Assembly: GCF_029633865.1 (NCBI RefSeq)
Contig: NC_079211.1
Location: 150,955,352 to 151,019,351 of the forward strand
Length of the DNA: 64,000 nucleotides
Direction of reading: 5' to 3'
Source of the DNA: Lampris incognitus
Lineage: Eukaryota > Chordata > Actinopteri > Lampriformes > Lampridae
The notes under the pieces are model-generated. The model made no database searches, was not told the DNA's origin, and worked only from the letters and a program-made list of their open reading frames with translations. This document shows positions 1-10,565 of this stretch, one piece after another (within the stretch, counting starts at the first letter, position 1; each line of letters opens with the position of its first letter). Made by a program: the position numbers and the translations under genes.

Positions 1-432
1 GCTAACTCCGTCCTGTTCTTCTCTCCCAGCGGTCGACTTGTACGGCAATAACCCCCCCACCCGTGGGGTAGGACGGGGCTGGAAAAGGGGGGTGAGCGGC
101 GGCAGTTGTGAATTAGTCGGTTCACTGTTAATTCGCTCCGCGTTCATCAGCAGGGAATCTATGATGTAATTAAAGGTTAAACGCGTCTGGACGCCTCATC
201 TTCAACCGAGGATGTTAAATCACGGCGGGTGGGGGCGACACAGCTCTCCGTGTGCCCCGTGTTGTGTGTTAGTGGCTTTGTTGCACCTGATGGTTCTCAT
301 TTACGTACGTTCTCATTTAATACAGATTAATGTGTGTGCACGAAAGCCTTGTTCTCAATTAGGCCTTCCCACCAGTGAATGACAGGGCTGGGTATTCATT
401 CCTTCTTATTATGCATCTGTCAGAGAGATGCT
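1..432. other. single-copy-looking DNA, no gene seen
   Basis: No coding exon, RNA gene or recognised repeat is visible here. The stretch around 110-240 is AT-mixed with several TAAT/ATTA cores, which could be regulatory, but nothing specific can be claimed. Confidence 0.4.
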
Positions 433-675
433 CCACGCCAACCGGCTCTCACTCAGGACTCCACGCTAACCGGCTCTCACTCAGGACTCCACGCTAACCG
501 GCTCTCACTCAGGACTCCGGCTCTCACTCAGGACTCCACGCTAACCGGCTCTCACTCAGGACTCCACGCTAACCGGCTCTCACTCAGGACTCCACACTAA
601 CCGGCTCTCACTCAGGACTCCACGCTAACCGGCTCTCACTCAGGACTCCACGCTAACCGGCTCTCACTCAGGACT
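433..675. repeat. 28-bp minisatellite, about 8-9 units
   Basis: A tandem array whose unit reads roughly CACGCTAACCGGCTCTCACT followed by CAGGACTC. Units are nearly identical and one is truncated near 520. It abuts a truncated copy of the AAGATGG-type retroelement family. The short open frame through it is an artefact of the stop-free unit. Confidence 0.9.
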
Positions 676-1195
676 GTCAGATCGCCCTCAGTGTTTCCTC
701 TTTGGTCGCAGCTCCGGGCAGGGGCCGTGGTCCTTGGGCCCACTGGACTCAGCAGACCAAGCTCCCTCAGCTGATCCAACGCCAGCTCTCCCAGCCAGAC
801 ACCCTCGACATAGCTCCCCACACTTCACACGACGACACCAAAAACACCACAGTCAACACCAGGTGAGGCCACCACCAGACCGCCCTTGGTGTTATTGGAA
901 CTGCCGGTCTGCATGGGCTAGCAGTTAGCTTAGTCTAACCTGCCTCCATGTCCTGTCAGACCACCCTTGGTGTTTCCTCCTCAGGCACAGCTCCAGGCAG
1001 GGCCGTAGTCCCTGGGCCCACAGGATGCCACAGACCAAGCTCTCCCTGCCGATCCAGCGCCAGCTCTCCCAGCCATCAAAGAAAGACAAAACTTAAGACA
1101 CAAACGTGGACAAAGACACTGCATGGAGGATACTGGGTAAGGCCGCGGCAAACATGAATTTGTGCTGCCATCTTCCCATACCGGAAGCGGAAAAA
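676..1195 (-). mobile_element. truncated copy of an AAGATGG-headed repeat family
   Basis: Shares long near-identical blocks with 6185-7145, 37225-38040 and 40045-40716. Shared blocks include the phrase TGCATGGGCTAGCAGTTAGC and the end CCATCTTCCC followed by an ACCGGAAG-like motif. On the minus strand the element begins CTTCCGG...GGGAAGATGG. The 3' part is missing here and is replaced by the 28-bp minisatellite. The family is unnamed here; it looks like a non-autonomous retroelement. Confidence 0.6.
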
Positions 1196-1203
1196 TACAA
1201 TAC

Positions 1204-2815
1204 AATAAAAATAAAATAAAAATACCAACACAGGGATCGTCGGTTCGAATCCCCTTGTTACCTCCGGCTTGGTCGGGAGTCCCTACAGACACAATTGGCC
1301 GTGTCTGCGGGAGGGAAGATGGATGTGGGTACACTACCGTTCAAAAGTTTGGGATCACCCAAACAATTTTGTGTTTTCCATGAAAAGTCACACTTATTCA
1401 CCACCATATGTTGTGAAATGAATAGAAAATAGAGTCAAGACATTGACAAGGTTAGAAATAATGATTTGTATTTGAAATAAGATTTTTTTTACATCAAACT
1501 TTGCTTTCGTCAAAGAATCCTCCATTTGCAGCAATTACAGCATTGCAGACCTTTGGCATTCTAGCTGTTAATTTGTTGAGGTAATCTGGAGAAATTGCAC
1601 CCCACGCTTCCAGAAGCAGCTCCCACAAGTTGGATTGGTTGGATGGGCACTTCTTTGAGCAGATTGAGTTTCTGGAGCATCACATTTGTGGGGTCAATTA
1701 AACGCTCAAAATGGCCAGAAAAAGAGAACTTTCATCTGAAACTCGACAGTCTATTCTTGTTCTTAGAAATGAAGGCTATTCCATGCGAGAAATTGCTAAG
1801 AAATTGAAGATTTCCTACACCGGTGTGTACTACTCCCTTCAGAGGACAGCACAAACAGGCTCTAACCAGAGTAGAAAAAGAAGTGGGAGGCCGCGTTGCC
1901 CAACTGAGCAAGAAGATAAGTACATTAGAGTCTCTAGTTTGAGAAACAGACGCCTCACAGGTCCCCAACTGGCATCTTCATTAAATAGTACCTGTTAGAG
2001 CCTGTTTGTGCTGTCCTCTGAAGGGAGTAGTACACACCGGTGTAGGAAATCTTCAATTTCTTAGCAATTTCTCGCATGGAATAGCCTTCATTTCTAAGAA
2101 CAAGAATAGACTGTCGAGTTTCAGATGAAAGTTCTCTTTTTCTGGCCATTTTGAGCGTTTAATTGACCCCACAAATGTGATGCTCCAGAAACTCAATCTG
2201 CTCAAAGAAGTGCCCATCCAACCAATCCAACTTGTGGGAGCTGCTTCTGGAAGCGTGGGGTGCAATTTCTCCAGATTACCTCAACAAATTAACAGCTAGA
2301 ATGCCAAAGGTCTGCAATGCTGTAATTGCTGCAAATGGAGGATTCTTTGACGAAAGCAAAGTTTGATGTAAAAAAAATCTTATTTCAAATACAAATCATT
2401 ATTTCTAACCTTGTCAATGTCTTGACTCTATTTTCTATTCATTTCACAACATATGGTGGTGAATAAGTATGACTTTTCATGGAAAACACAAAATTGTTTG
2501 GGTGATCCCAAACTTTTGAACGGTAGTGTATGTGTCCTGGTCATTGCACTAGCACCTCCTCTGGTCGGTCGGGGCGCCTGCTCAGGGGGGAGGGGGAACT
2601 GGGGGAATAGCGTGATCCCCCCCACGCACTACGTTCCCCCGTTGAAACGCTTCACTGTCAGGTGAAAAGAAGTGGCTGGCGACTCCACATGTACCGGAGG
2701 AGGCATGAGGTAGTCTGCAGCCCTCCCCAGATCGGCGGAGGGGGTAGAGCAGCGACTGGGACGGCTCGGAAGAGTGGGGTAATTGGCTAGATACGACTGG
2801 GGAGAAAAAGGGGGG
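1204..2815 (+). mobile_element. tRNA-derived SINE (family A) split by a Tc1 derivative
   Basis: The left part, 1204-1331, holds the pol III box B-like GGTTCGAATCC. The right part, 2531-2815, holds the body and the GGGGAGAAAAAGGGGG tail of the same SINE. The two halves join at GTGGGTA/TGTGTCC, which reads continuously in uninterrupted copies elsewhere in the window. The 5' head with box A is missing. The inserted 1.2 kb is the palindromic Tc1 derivative. Confidence 0.85.
1332..2528. mobile_element. palindromic (fold-back) DD38E Tc1 derivative
   Basis: Arms 1332-1866 and 1994-2528 are both 535 bp and are reverse complements of each other; I noticed only about one mismatch. A 127-bp spacer lies between them. 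Each arm runs from the transposon 3' end, through an internal deletion joining near ACTTCTTTGAGC, into the transposase start (MARKREL). The reading frame starts on the plus strand at 1711 and again on the minus strand at 2149, so both copies are truncated and non-functional. TA dinucleotides at 1330-1331 and 2529-2530 are the Tc1 target duplication. It derives from the same family as the intact copy at 25022-26639. Confidence 0.9.
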
Positions 2816-2849
2816 GAAATCCCAATGAAAAAAATAAATAAAATAAAAA

Positions 2850-3051
2850 CAGTTTGAAACTTTGGAAAGATGTCAGTACCGATGTCACCATATTTAGTAT
2901 CTCCACCAGGCAGTTTATCTAATCTGTAGGCAAGGGACAAGATTTTGGTATCGGAAGTGTTCTCGTTTCCGTTTCCTTTGCAGTCCGAGTAGCACCGACC
3001 ATTCACATTTGAGTAGGCGGCGAGTTCTCCAGGGTCATGCTTTGGTTGCAT
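2850..3051 (-). other. orphan coding-like segment, unrecognised
   Basis: About 68 codons read openly on the minus strand, beginning MQPKHDPGELAAYSN and including GRCYSDCKGNGNENTSD. Composition is not low-complexity and differs from the surrounding repeats. It sits between a SINE tail and a SINE-head array, so it could be an exon of another gene, a captured or transposon-coded fragment, or chance. I do not recognise the family and see no convincing splice sites. Confidence 0.2.
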
Positions 3052-3143
3052 GCAAGTAAAAAATCCATGTGGGGAGCAAAAGAGGTGGAACGCATTGGCT
3101 GAAATTTCGTTCGGACCTACAAAGTATCAATGTCTGCATCCGG

Positions 3144-3548
3144 GTAGCGTGGCGGTCTATTCCGTTGCCTGTAGCGTGGCGGTCTATTCCGTTGCCTGTA
3201 GCGTGGTGGTCTATTCCGTTGCATGTAGCGTGGCGGTCTATTCCATTGGCTGTAGCGTGGCGGTCTATTCCGTTGCCTGTAGCGTGGTGGTCTATTCCGT
3301 TGCCTGTAGCGTGGCGGTCTATTCCGTTGCCTGTAGCGTGGTGGTCTATTCCATTGGCTGTAGCGTGGCGGTCTATTCCATTGGCTGTAGCGTGGCGGTC
3401 TATTCCGTTGCCTGTAGCGTGGTGGTCTATTCCGTTGCCTGTAGCGTGGCGGTCTATTCCGTTGCCTGTAGCGTGGCGGTCTATTCCATTGGCTGTAGCG
3501 TGGCGGTCTATTCCATTGGCTGTAGCGTGGTGGTCTATTCCGTTGCCT
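3144..3548 (+). repeat. 27-bp tandem array of a SINE head, 15 units
   Basis: Fifteen units of 27 bp, each like GTAGCGTGGCGGTCTATTCC plus GTTGCCT. This is the box A-containing head of the family A SINE. Units vary at gCgg/gTgg and at CCGTTGCCT/CCATTGGCT, so there are subtypes. Box B and the SINE body are absent. The unit has no stop in at least two frames, which yields two spurious 165-173-residue frames. Confidence 0.9.
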
Positions 3549-3692
3549 ATTCCATCGCCTGCCTGATCTGAGTCATCGGTAGATGTGAGTCGTGAATGCG
3601 TGAACGTAAACGGTTTACCCAGCTTTATTACACTATGAAAATAAAGAAAGGGAAGAAAGGGTTAGCGTTAGACCAAATTGGTTGCATACGGG

Positions 3693-4118
3693 GTCCCCGC
3701 ATAGCGTAGCGGTCTATTCCGTTGCCTTCCAACATGGGGTTCGGCAGTTCGAATCCCTGTGTTACCTCCGGCTTGGTCGGGGGTTCCTAAAGACACAATT
3801 GGCCATGTCTGCGGGTGGGAAGCTGGATGTGGGTATGTCCTGGTCTCTGCACTAGCGCCTCCTCTGGTCAATCGGGGTGCCTGTTCAGGGGGAAGGGGAA
3901 TTGGGGGGGATAGCGTGATCCTCCCATGTGCTACGCCCCCCTGGTGAAACTCCTCACCGTCAGGTGAAAAGAAGCGGCAGGTGAGTCCACATGTGTCGGA
4001 GGAGGCATGCAGTAGTCTGCAGCCCTCCCTGGATGGGCAGAGGGGGTGGAGCAGCGACTGGAACTGCTCGAAAGAGTGGGATAATTGACTAAGTATAATT
4101 GGGGAGAAAAAAGGGGGG
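3693..4118 (+). mobile_element. tRNA-derived SINE family A, near full length
   Basis: It has the head GCGTAGCGGTCTATTCCGTT, a box B-like CAGTTCGAATCC, a conserved body and a GGGGAGAAAAAAGGGGGG tail. It lies about 145 bp downstream of the SINE-head array. Confidence 0.85.
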
Positions 4119-4719
4119 GACCCCCCCAAAAAAACCCCCAAAATGGTTGCACAGCAAACCTTTTCTTTTTGGAAAGTGCAAGTTCATATCAGACTTGGTT
4201 GCATTTGTGCGAGGGTCCTCCAAGGATGCAAAAGTCTTATGATGGCAGGAAACACTGGTTTTTCTGTACGTGTGTGTGTGTGTGTGTGTCCACTGCTAAT
4301 CTTGCATACTACTGGGCCTGTCAGCCTAATAATTTTTGTGCAGTTATGACTGTATGATCAAGGACCTCTCGTGAAAACCCAGTTTTATTCTGCGATTGAG
4401 CACTAACTCCTTAACTGGTTTGTCGCCAGGTCTGAGCACCGGAGAAGGGCAGATACCCAGGGTGGAGCTCTGCACCCTGCTGAGGGCACTCTTCTAGCTG
4501 AGCTTGAAAAAAAATCAGTGTTTCTGATTCAGATTGTCACTGCAGAGAAGGAGATCAATGTGCCCCAATACATTGTGGCTAATTTTGGGGCAAAGGTTCA
4601 ATTGTGTGCCGGCAGCCTGACAAAATAAGTGTGTTACTTTCAAGTGTGCATTAACCACAACTGAATAAGTATTTATCAAAAACTAATATCATTTATCAAA
4701 AACAGTACATATATTTAAT
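4119..4719. other. no gene; short TG run
   Basis: Apparently single-copy sequence with a (TG) run at about 4270-4288. No exon or recognised repeat is seen. Confidence 0.4.
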
Positions 4720-5111
4720 ATTCATCCATCCATTATCCGAACAGCTTATCCTGCTCTCAGGGTCGCGGGGATGCTGGAGCCTATCCCAGCAGTCACTGGG
4801 CGGCAGGCGGGGAGACACCCTGGACAGGCCGCCAGGCCATCACACAGGGCCCACACACACACACACCCACCCACATTCACACCTAGGAACCATTTAGTAC
4901 AGCCGAGTCACCTGACCTACATGTCTTTGAACTGTGGGAGGAAACCGGAGCCCCCGGAGGAAACCCACGCAGACACGGGGAGAACATGCAAACTCCACAC
5001 AGAGGACGACCTGGAGCGGGCTACCCTCAAGGTTGGACTACCCCGGGGCTCGAACCCAGGACCTTCTTGCTGTGAGGCCACCGTGCTAACCACTGCACCA
5101 CCATGCCGCCC

Positions 5112-5113
<2 letters not shown>
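4720..5113 (-). mobile_element. tRNA-derived SINE family B, full length
   Basis: Minus-strand copy of a second SINE family. The plus strand shows the tail ATCCATCCATTATCC first and ends CACCACCATGCCGCC, the reverse of a tRNA-like head. The box B-like region is GGTTCGAGCCCCGG in other copies. The body includes CAAACTCCACACAGAGGACG. It is followed directly by TA and CA runs. Confidence 0.8.
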
Positions 5114-5150
<37 letters not shown>

Positions 5151-5220
5151 TACATACATATATATACACACACATAGTATATATATATAAATATATATAT
5201 ATATATAATATAAAATATTG
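5114..5220. repeat. TA/CA microsatellite cluster
   Basis: (TA)n, (CA)n and again TA-rich sequence, directly behind the family B SINE head. Confidence 0.9.
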
Positions 5221-5985
5221 TTATGCGCAATATCATTAATCAACATATTAATCAGAAACAATAACAACTGACATCATGAATGAAGGAGTACTAGCCAGTA
5301 TTTTTCTGTAGTAATCACCTAGTGATGCTCAGGTTACGGAGATGTTAAGCTGCTTAACGCCTCCCGGCCGTGTCTTCGCTTACTAACAGAGTGGTACCAG
5401 ATGTGCTTGACTTTTAATGCAGAATCCCCAGATCTGCCTCGGCGGGGTAAAAGCCAAGCTGCAGGACGGCCTTTACACTGACAGGGTACCGGGTAGAACA
5501 GCGTTGTGGAAACCAGGCAGTAAAACGGTTTTGTGTCGTCTTTTTCCATTAGAAGGTTGTTCTGAGATCACACAAGGACTGGGTTTGTTTCCACGAGGTG
5601 TGCATCGAATGTGTAACAAGAGAGGCTTTACCTGCCGGGACGCTGAAGGAGAACTGTTCTTTCTCCCACATGAACTTTTGCCCTTTTTTCCAGTCACTCA
5701 GCCGACTATATAAGATTTCCAAACTATTAAACTGTCTTTGTGCCGAATAACAAAAGGAAGCTTTTTGAGCCTCTCCCTCCTCCTTGGCTGTTAAGAGGGG
5801 GCGGGAGGGACGCAGCAATCACTTCTGCCGCTGCCAGCCAGAGGAACAAAAGCCCAGATGTGAGAGGAGACGGAAACTCAGCCCGGTCCTGCGTGGATAA
5901 GCGCCTTCTGTGGGTTTCATACTCGGTACTCATCCACCGTACACCCGGGTCATGAGGGTAAGATAATGTGTTTAAGTAAACAGAC
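5221..5985. other. single-copy-looking DNA
   Basis: Open frames of up to about 98 codons exist on both strands, but none has homology I recognise or clear splice signals. No gene is called. Confidence 0.35.
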
Positions 5986-5992
5986 ACGCATG

Positions 5993-5993
<1 letters not shown>

Positions 5994-6074
<81 letters not shown>
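5994..6074. repeat. CA/CG-interrupted microsatellite
   Basis: (CA)n with a central ACGC block, directly before the TTAA-flanked element. Confidence 0.9.
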
Positions 6075-6076
<2 letters not shown>

Positions 6077-6184
6077 TTTGTACTAATACTTTACATTTAA
6101 CACTAGAAGAACCGGGATTTCACTCCTACCTAAAACGGCCATGGGCAGTCAAAACGACGGCCGGGTTCTAAACTCTGTATTCTC

Positions 6185-7145
6185 AGGAATCAGGACACTT
6201 GATTTGTTGTTTTACGTCATGCACACACACATGAAACGAAGCGAAATGCTGTTCCTCCAGCCCACAGCAGCACAACACAAAGACAAAACACATGCAAAAA
6301 CTGCAAGAACACACATACCCAAACTAACACATATCCACACTAACACACATATCCACACTAACACACATATCCACACAAACACACATATCCACACTAACAC
6401 ACATATCCACACTAACACAAATACCCACACTAACACACATATCCACACTAACACATACCCACACTAACACACATATGCACACTAACACACATATCCACAC
6501 TAACACACATATCCACACTAACACACATATATCCACACTAACACACATACCCACACTAACACACATATCCACACTAACACACATATCCACACTAACACAC
6601 TAACACACATATATCCACACTAACACACATACCCACACTAACACACATATCCACACTAACACACATACCCACACTAACACACATATCCACACTAACACAC
6701 CTCTAAAAACAAACAAAAACATCACTGTCCAAGGGAACGAACACCAGCCAGGATGACTGTCAGAACCGCTAGTCTGCATGGGCTAGTAGCTAGCTTAGCC
6801 TGCCCCGCTTCCGCGTCCTGTCAGACCGCCCTCGGCATTTCCCAGCCAGACACCCTCAACACACCTCCCCGCACTCCTCACAACCATATCAAAAACACCA
6901 GGGACAACACCAGGTGAGGCCGCCACCAGACCGCCCTTAGTGTTACCGGTACTGCCGGTCTGCATAGGCTAGCAGTTAGCTTAGCCTGCCCCGCTCTCCC
7001 AGCCGATCCAGTGCCAGCTCTCCCAGCCATCAAACGAAAACAAGACTTAGATGCAGACATGGACAAAGACACTGCATGGACGGTACTGGGTGAGACCGCT
7101 GCAAACGCAAATTCGCTCCACCATCTTCCCACACGGGAAGCGGAA
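6185..7145 (-). mobile_element. AAGATGG-headed repeat family, long copy
   Basis: Minus-strand copy. The 5' end is at the CCATCTTCCCACACGGGAAG motif near 7120-7143 and the 3' end is near 6185 with a CTGATTC-type tail. The central ACTAACACATA stretch has expanded into a minisatellite (6316-6700). The module around GCTAGCAGTTAGCTTAGCC occurs twice, as in other copies. Confidence 0.65.
6316..6700. repeat. ~19-bp ACACACATATCCACACTA minisatellite
   Basis: About twenty variant units of ACACACATATCCACACTA. It apparently arose by expansion of a short motif present once in the 40-kb copy of the host retroelement. Confidence 0.85.
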
Positions 7146-8079
7146 CCCATCAAGATATCCTGTCAAGGTAAACACCCAGCTGAGATATTAATGCACTGCA
7201 TATGTTAGTATGTCTGTTAGGAAATGACAGTTTAACAACTATAATACTATTTTTAAACAATTTAAACTTCAGAGAGACATGGCCGAACTTGAACAGCCAA
7301 ATTAAAAAAAGTGAAAATATTACCTGAAAAACAAAACCGAAAACAAATATTGCTAATCTAACATAACAAGGCCTATAACACGTGAAATGTAAAAAAAGAA
7401 CTGAAAATAAATATCGAATCAGTCCCAAACAACGACCGCAACTTAGAAACTACTAGAACGACCGTGGGCTGTCAAAATGACCGCCACGGTTTTAAACTCT
7501 ATATTCTGTTACGATAAATACCCAGTTGAGATATTAATGCATTACATATGTTAGTGTGTCTGTTATGAAACTAACTGACACCAAAATTAACATTTTAACA
7601 ACTTTAATACTATTTTTCAAACAATTTAAAATGGCCGCTGTCCAACGCCTGTAAAAACTGCAGCGCCTCGGCGGTAGTCATGGTGCGTCTGAAACGGTGT
7701 CTGTAACCAGACATGTTGGACATCACACATCAAGTTTGGACTATTTCTCTGCACTGGAGGGCGCTAGTGTGTTTCTAGGACAGAGCAACAAACTTCACCA
7801 AGGAAATGACGCCACTGACACATCATAAATAGTGACGTGACGCACACCATCACACGCAAATTACAAGACGGTCATGTTGACCGCTCATGGTCGTTTTAGG
7901 TAGATCTTATCATAACTTTTTTTTGTGTGACTTACCTAAAACTCCTTTTAATGCAAATATATGCAATTTTTGGAGCATTCAGGGAGCGGCAGGTCTGTAT
8001 CTTTTTTTTCCCCCCCAAGTTATTAAACTTTGAAAATCCAAAACGGTCAAAATGACCGTCTTGGTCGTTCTAGCGTTAA

Positions 8080-10015
8080 AGATGGTTCCAATCTATCTTA
8101 CCACTCATAATGTGTGTACCCGCGGACTCAAAAACCAATAACGCTCAAACACAACGTGACATTGTTGGGTGTGCGACCCCAGATTCATCTAAATGCAATC
8201 AACTTTGTGTTGTTTTTTTAAATGTTTCAATGCTACCCGGGAGGCAGTTAGCCACGGCTGTTAAGGTGAGAGCCAAAATTCCATCTTCAGAATGAAGAGT
8301 TGCCCGTCACATGACAAGGCTGGCGGCCCCGAAATGAAAAAGCACCCGTTAAGATGATACCGGCAGTGGCTAGATAAATAATAATAATAATAATTAAAAA
8401 AAAACACTATCCCTGGTCCGTTTGAGAGAGGGGCCCAAATGTGTCTTTCAGGGACTGGGGAGGAACAGGACTTGACTGGAGATGACCCTCGATGAGATGG
8501 ACGTCCCCCTCTCTTGGAGTGACATGGGTGTCTGGTTTATCATTAGGCTGGTAGCTGGACTTAATGGCCCAGAAAACTCTGTCAAAGAGCAGACAGGCAG
8601 GGTTTTAATCAGGCCTGAAGACAGGCAACACCCCGGCCTTTATTCTCCAGCACCATGGGCAGAACTGCTAGAACTGCAATGACAGCAACTTTGCTAATTC
8701 GCTGAAATCTGACTTGGTCGAGTCTGTTTCAGTGGCATTTGTGTTGGGGTTACTACGAACACGGAAACGCTTGCCTGTGAAATTTTTGACACAACATTTG
8801 CAAATCATTATCACAGTGCTAATCCTACATCTGCTCTCTGGTAGTTCATTTAGCCAAGATAACCAGGCCGGCGTACACTGCTGTTCAGTCTAGAGTAACG
8901 CCTTACCTTCATTTGAAGAGACATAAAACGCCGCACTCAGACACTGAAATATAAAATATAAAGAGTTGTTGAACAGTTTTCACATCATCATAAATTAGAC
9001 CTCGCCATTCACAGTCAAATCTTCCACTTATTTCTCATCCTCACCTCCCAAATGAGGAGCTCTCGAGACAATTATGTCAAGAAGGGTGCAGTCTTTATAC
9101 GGCCATCAGCGAGGGTCAGTGGACACTTAAATCCCCATTAACGGCATGGCGTGGATGCTCCGGCTGGCGCGGGGCCGACGCAAGCTGACAGAAGGCATCG
9201 GTGTCAGGGTCAAAGGCTAATTAAGCAGAGAGGAACCTCTGCCCCTCACATTGTTAACCAATCTGTCCCCGGTTGGAAATAAACGCCGCCGCGGCTTGAC
9301 ATGATCATCGTCCCTATGCTAAATCTCCACTTGGGCTACTGTGCACCATCAACTCACAAAATTGCCTGTCACTCCATCGGCGGGCTCTTTGACGCAATCC
9401 GTCGAAAAGTTATGGATATGCAATAATGAAGTAAGGCAGCCGATCAATATTTGCGGGACTTTTCTTTCATTACATTTTAAACAACAGATTCATTGCGAGC
9501 CGACAGGGTAAGAAAAATGCCAAAGTAAAGGACACAAGAGAGCTTTAATATATTGTTATGGAGAGGAGGATGCCTCCGCCGGGTGCTAAAACCGCCAAAT
9601 GTGTTTATCCAGGCCGTTCAACTGTTTCAGAGAGCTGCCAGAGCAGCGTTATTTATCAATCCCCGCTGAGCTTCCACCCCCCCCCTCAAAACAAAGGAAG
9701 TGAAAGCACTTAAGAGGAAAAAAAGGCTGACATTTACACCCGTACCTACCTCATTACAGGAGTTCAAAATATCAGTTTGTTAACAAGCGTTATTGTCCAT
9801 TAAACGATCCGAGCCTCATAGACACGGTGAAAAGATCAGCAAGTACACTGTGACACCATCCTTTACATGGTAACAGTGTTTACATGAAAGCCATTTATTT
9901 GACAACCGGTGTCAATTCTGGCACCTGGTTTTTACTGTGTGATGGCTGGGATTTGGAATTTGAAAAGAAAGCCACTTTATTTTGTCACTGTATTCATATA
10001 ATGAATGTGTTCTCT
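8080..10015. other. single-copy DNA, possible conserved non-coding block
   Basis: Nearly repeat-free. The part 9000-9560 has balanced composition with several ATTA/TAAT and AATTAAGC-like motifs and no open coding frame. That resembles conserved non-coding DNA near developmental genes, but conservation cannot be judged here. No dmrt1 exon was recognised. Confidence 0.35.
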
Positions 10016-10019
10016 GCAC

Positions 10020-10316
10020 GTAACCATCCTATTGTATAAGAGCCGTGGGCAGCCGCAGCACCCGGGACCAACTCCAGTTCTTCTTTCCACTGCCTTGCTC
10101 AGGGTCACAGACAGGAGTATTAACCCTAACACGCACGTCTTTTTGATGGTGGGAGGAAACCGGAGCACCCGGAGGAAACCCACGCAGACACGGGAAGAAC
10201 ATGCAGACTCCACACAGAGGACGACCCGGGACCACCCCCAAATCTGGACAACCCTGGGGCTCGAAGCCAAGACCTTCTTGCTGTGAGCCGACCGCAGTAA
10301 CCACTGCGCTACCGTG
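10020..10316 (-). mobile_element. SINE family C (related to B), minus strand
   Basis: Its left end carries GGGACCAACTCCAGTTCTTC and GACAGGAGTATTAACCCTAA, shared with 43560-43890. The right part matches family B (GGAGGAAACCCACGCAGACA, CCAAGACCTTCTTGCTGTGA). The tRNA-like head is on the right. Confidence 0.7.
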
Positions 10317-10565
10317 TCTGCATGGGTTTCCTCCGGGGGCTCCGGTTTCCTGCCACAGTCCAAAGACATGTAGGTCAGGTGAATCGGCCGTACTAAACTG
10401 TGCCTAGGTATGAATGTGTGTGTGTGTGTGTGTGTGGGCCCTGTGATGGTCTGGTGGCCTGTCCAGGGCGTCTCCCACCTGCCACCCAATGACTGCTGGG
10501 ATAGGCTCCAGCATCCCCGCGACCCTGAGAGCAGGATAAGATGCTCGGGTAATGGATGCATGGAG
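10317..10565 (+). mobile_element. SINE family B, 5'-truncated, plus strand
   Basis: Starts within the body at TGCATGGGTTTCCTCCGGGG and runs to the GGTAATGGATGCATGG tail, with a (TG)n at 10417-10435. It lies head to head with the family C copy on its left. Confidence 0.75.

Larger units (their letters stand above)
6101..8075. mobile_element. piggyBac-like non-autonomous composite
   Basis: Flanked by TTAA at 6097-6100 and 8076-8079. Termini are inverted: left CACTAGAAGAACC, right GGTCGTTCTAGCG. TTAA targets are characteristic of piggyBac-type elements. A related terminus also occurs inside near 7445-7500, and the segment around 7155-7265 is repeated at 7505-7630, so two copies or a duplication are nested. 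No transposase frame is present. An AAGATGG-family retroelement lies inside the left part. Confidence 0.55.

Noticed and set aside
3050..3571. 173- and 165-codon repeat proteins
   Set aside because: Both frames derive from the 27-bp SINE-head array.
3720..3770. Possible tRNA gene (box A and box B like sequences)
   Set aside because: The same head recurs in about a dozen family A SINE copies with the same long body, so it is a tRNA-derived SINE head.
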